From: Faecalispora sporosphaeroides DSM 1294
Lineage (GTDB): Bacteria > Bacillota > Clostridia > Oscillospirales > Acutalibacteraceae
Direction: 5' to 3'
NCBI GenBank assembly: GCA_000383295.1
Contig: KB911078.1
Location: 1-62,275, forward strand
DNA: 62,275 bases
In this document: positions 61,954 through 62,275 of the stretch, in pieces
Layout: the number at the start of each line of letters is the position of its first letter
How positions within the stretch are numbered: the first letter of the stretch is position 1
Notes under the pieces: generated by a model
Seen by the model: the letters and a program-made list of their open reading frames with translations, nothing else
Databases searched by the model: none
Told to the model about the DNA's origin: nothing
Made by a program: the position numbers and the translations under genes

Positions 61954-62094
61954 ATGGGCAGTCGGGCTGAAGTTACTCTTGCAAAAAAGCACCCGGAAGT
62001 AACTCTTACAAACATTGCAGCAGCTCTTGACTCACACCCAACGGTAACTTACAATAATAATACTTTACCTATGCGCAGGATAGGGCAACGCTGA
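61954..62094 (+). CDS. small open reading frame, uncertain
   Basis: 46 codons starting ATGGGCAGTCGG: MGSRAEVTLAKKHPEVTLTN followed by IAAALDSHPTVTYNNNTLPM. Composition looks protein-like, with no clear ribosome site and no recognised family. It starts 24 nt from the broken Arc-like gene on the other strand and could itself be a fragment of a longer gene. Confidence 0.3.
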   Translation: MGSRAEVTLAKKHPEVTLTNIAAALDSHPTVTYNNNTLPMRRIGQR

Positions 62095-62130
62095 GGAGCG
62101 ACCTGAGCGGCGCATAGGGTTTGCGGGAAG

Positions 62131-62160
62131 GCAGCATCTTCAACAGGTGCTGCTTTTTTG
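62131..62160 (+). terminator. hairpin terminator near the right edge
   Basis: GCAGCATCT...AGGTGCTGC imperfect stem with following TTTTTT, about 95 nt before the last start codon. Confidence 0.7.
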
Positions 62161-62256
62161 CTGCCTTTCTGGAAACAAAAGCGATAAACCTCGGGGTTTA
62201 AGGGGCGGAGCCCCTTCGTCTTCTCCGATGGCGGCAGCACAGAAACGGAGATAACC

Positions 62257-62275
62257 ATGGCTAAAAATTCACATT
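62257..62275 (+). CDS. start of a further gene (partial)
   Basis: ATGGCTAAAAATTCACATT gives MAKNSH; an ACGGAG ribosome site stands 7 nt before. Only six codons are inside the window, so no function can be given. Confidence 0.45.

Noticed and set aside
1-62275. CRISPR arrays, rRNA genes, intact insertion sequences or prophage
   Set aside because: No regularly spaced repeats, no rRNA signature and no transposase, integrase or phage structural gene were seen anywhere in the window.

Overview
The window looks like chromosomal DNA of a strictly anaerobic, low-to-mid GC Gram-positive bacterium of the Clostridia. The signs are Shine-Dalgarno sites of the GGAGG type, TTG and GTG starts, an hrcA-grpE-dnaK-dnaJ operon with a CIRCE element, an mreBCD-pbp2-minD-mgsA cluster, a DUF4321 protein, a tandem glycine riboswitch and an RsgI-type anti-sigma factor. 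The central metabolic cluster is the 2-hydroxyglutarate route of glutamate fermentation joined to butyrate formation. This pathway is known from Acidaminococcus, Clostridium symbiosum and C. sporosphaeroides. The most likely home is a relative of the last (Oscillospiraceae, Faecalispora-like), but that placement is inference from gene content only.

Layout. 1-1.4 kb (-): an AT-rich group of one secreted protein and two small membrane proteins, unrecognised. 1.6-6.8 kb (-): hrcA-grpE-dnaK-dnaJ, with a promoter and a perfect CIRCE element in front and a terminator behind. 7.0-21 kb (-): gcdD-gcdC-gcdA, a CoA-transferase, crt-bcd-etfB-etfA, gctA-gctB and hgdC-hgdA-hgdB. An iclR gene lies on the same strand upstream, and thl-hbd is divergent at 22.2-24.5 kb. 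25-31.7 kb (-): murI, gltS, gdhA and a GlnK/GlnL-type two-component system, that is, glutamate import, first oxidation and sensing. 32.5-38.4 kb: housekeeping genes (PH-domain protein, flavin-binding PPOX protein, dcd, DUF4321, dut, U32 peptidase, small membrane protein, zapA-like). 38.7-43.1 kb (+): glycogen phosphorylase and a GH13 alpha-glucan hydrolase. 43.2-43.5 kb: tRNA-Arg with a duplicated 3' end and terminator. 43.7-46.4 kb (+): an ECF S-component, then a tandem glycine riboswitch controlling an AGCS amino-acid/sodium symporter. 46.7-49.7 kb: a colicin-immunity-like protein, an Lrp regulator divergent from a carboxymuconolactone-decarboxylase-like protein, an AbrB/XRE divergent pair and an alpha/beta hydrolase. 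50-56.2 kb (+): mreB-mreC-mreD-pbp2-minD-mgsA. 56.3-59.6 kb (+): hisS-aspS. 59.8-61.7 kb (+): an ECF sigma factor with an RsgI-type anti-sigma factor. The right edge holds a broken ribbon-helix-helix gene and the start of another gene, a possible mobile-element boundary.

How it works together. GltS imports glutamate and GdhA oxidises it to 2-oxoglutarate. A 2-hydroxyglutarate dehydrogenase (not in this window) would give (R)-2-hydroxyglutarate. GctAB makes the CoA ester, and HgdAB, activated by HgdC, dehydrates it to glutaconyl-CoA. The biotin enzyme GcdACD (its membrane subunit GcdB is not in this window) decarboxylates this to crotonyl-CoA and pumps Na+. Bcd/EtfAB reduces crotonyl-CoA to butyryl-CoA, and the family I CoA-transferase releases butyrate. 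Thl, Hbd and Crt let acetyl-CoA enter the same route. A good match to a Rex operator in front of gcdA suggests control by the NADH/NAD+ ratio.

Limits: all calls are from reading sequence and motifs. No similarity search was run.
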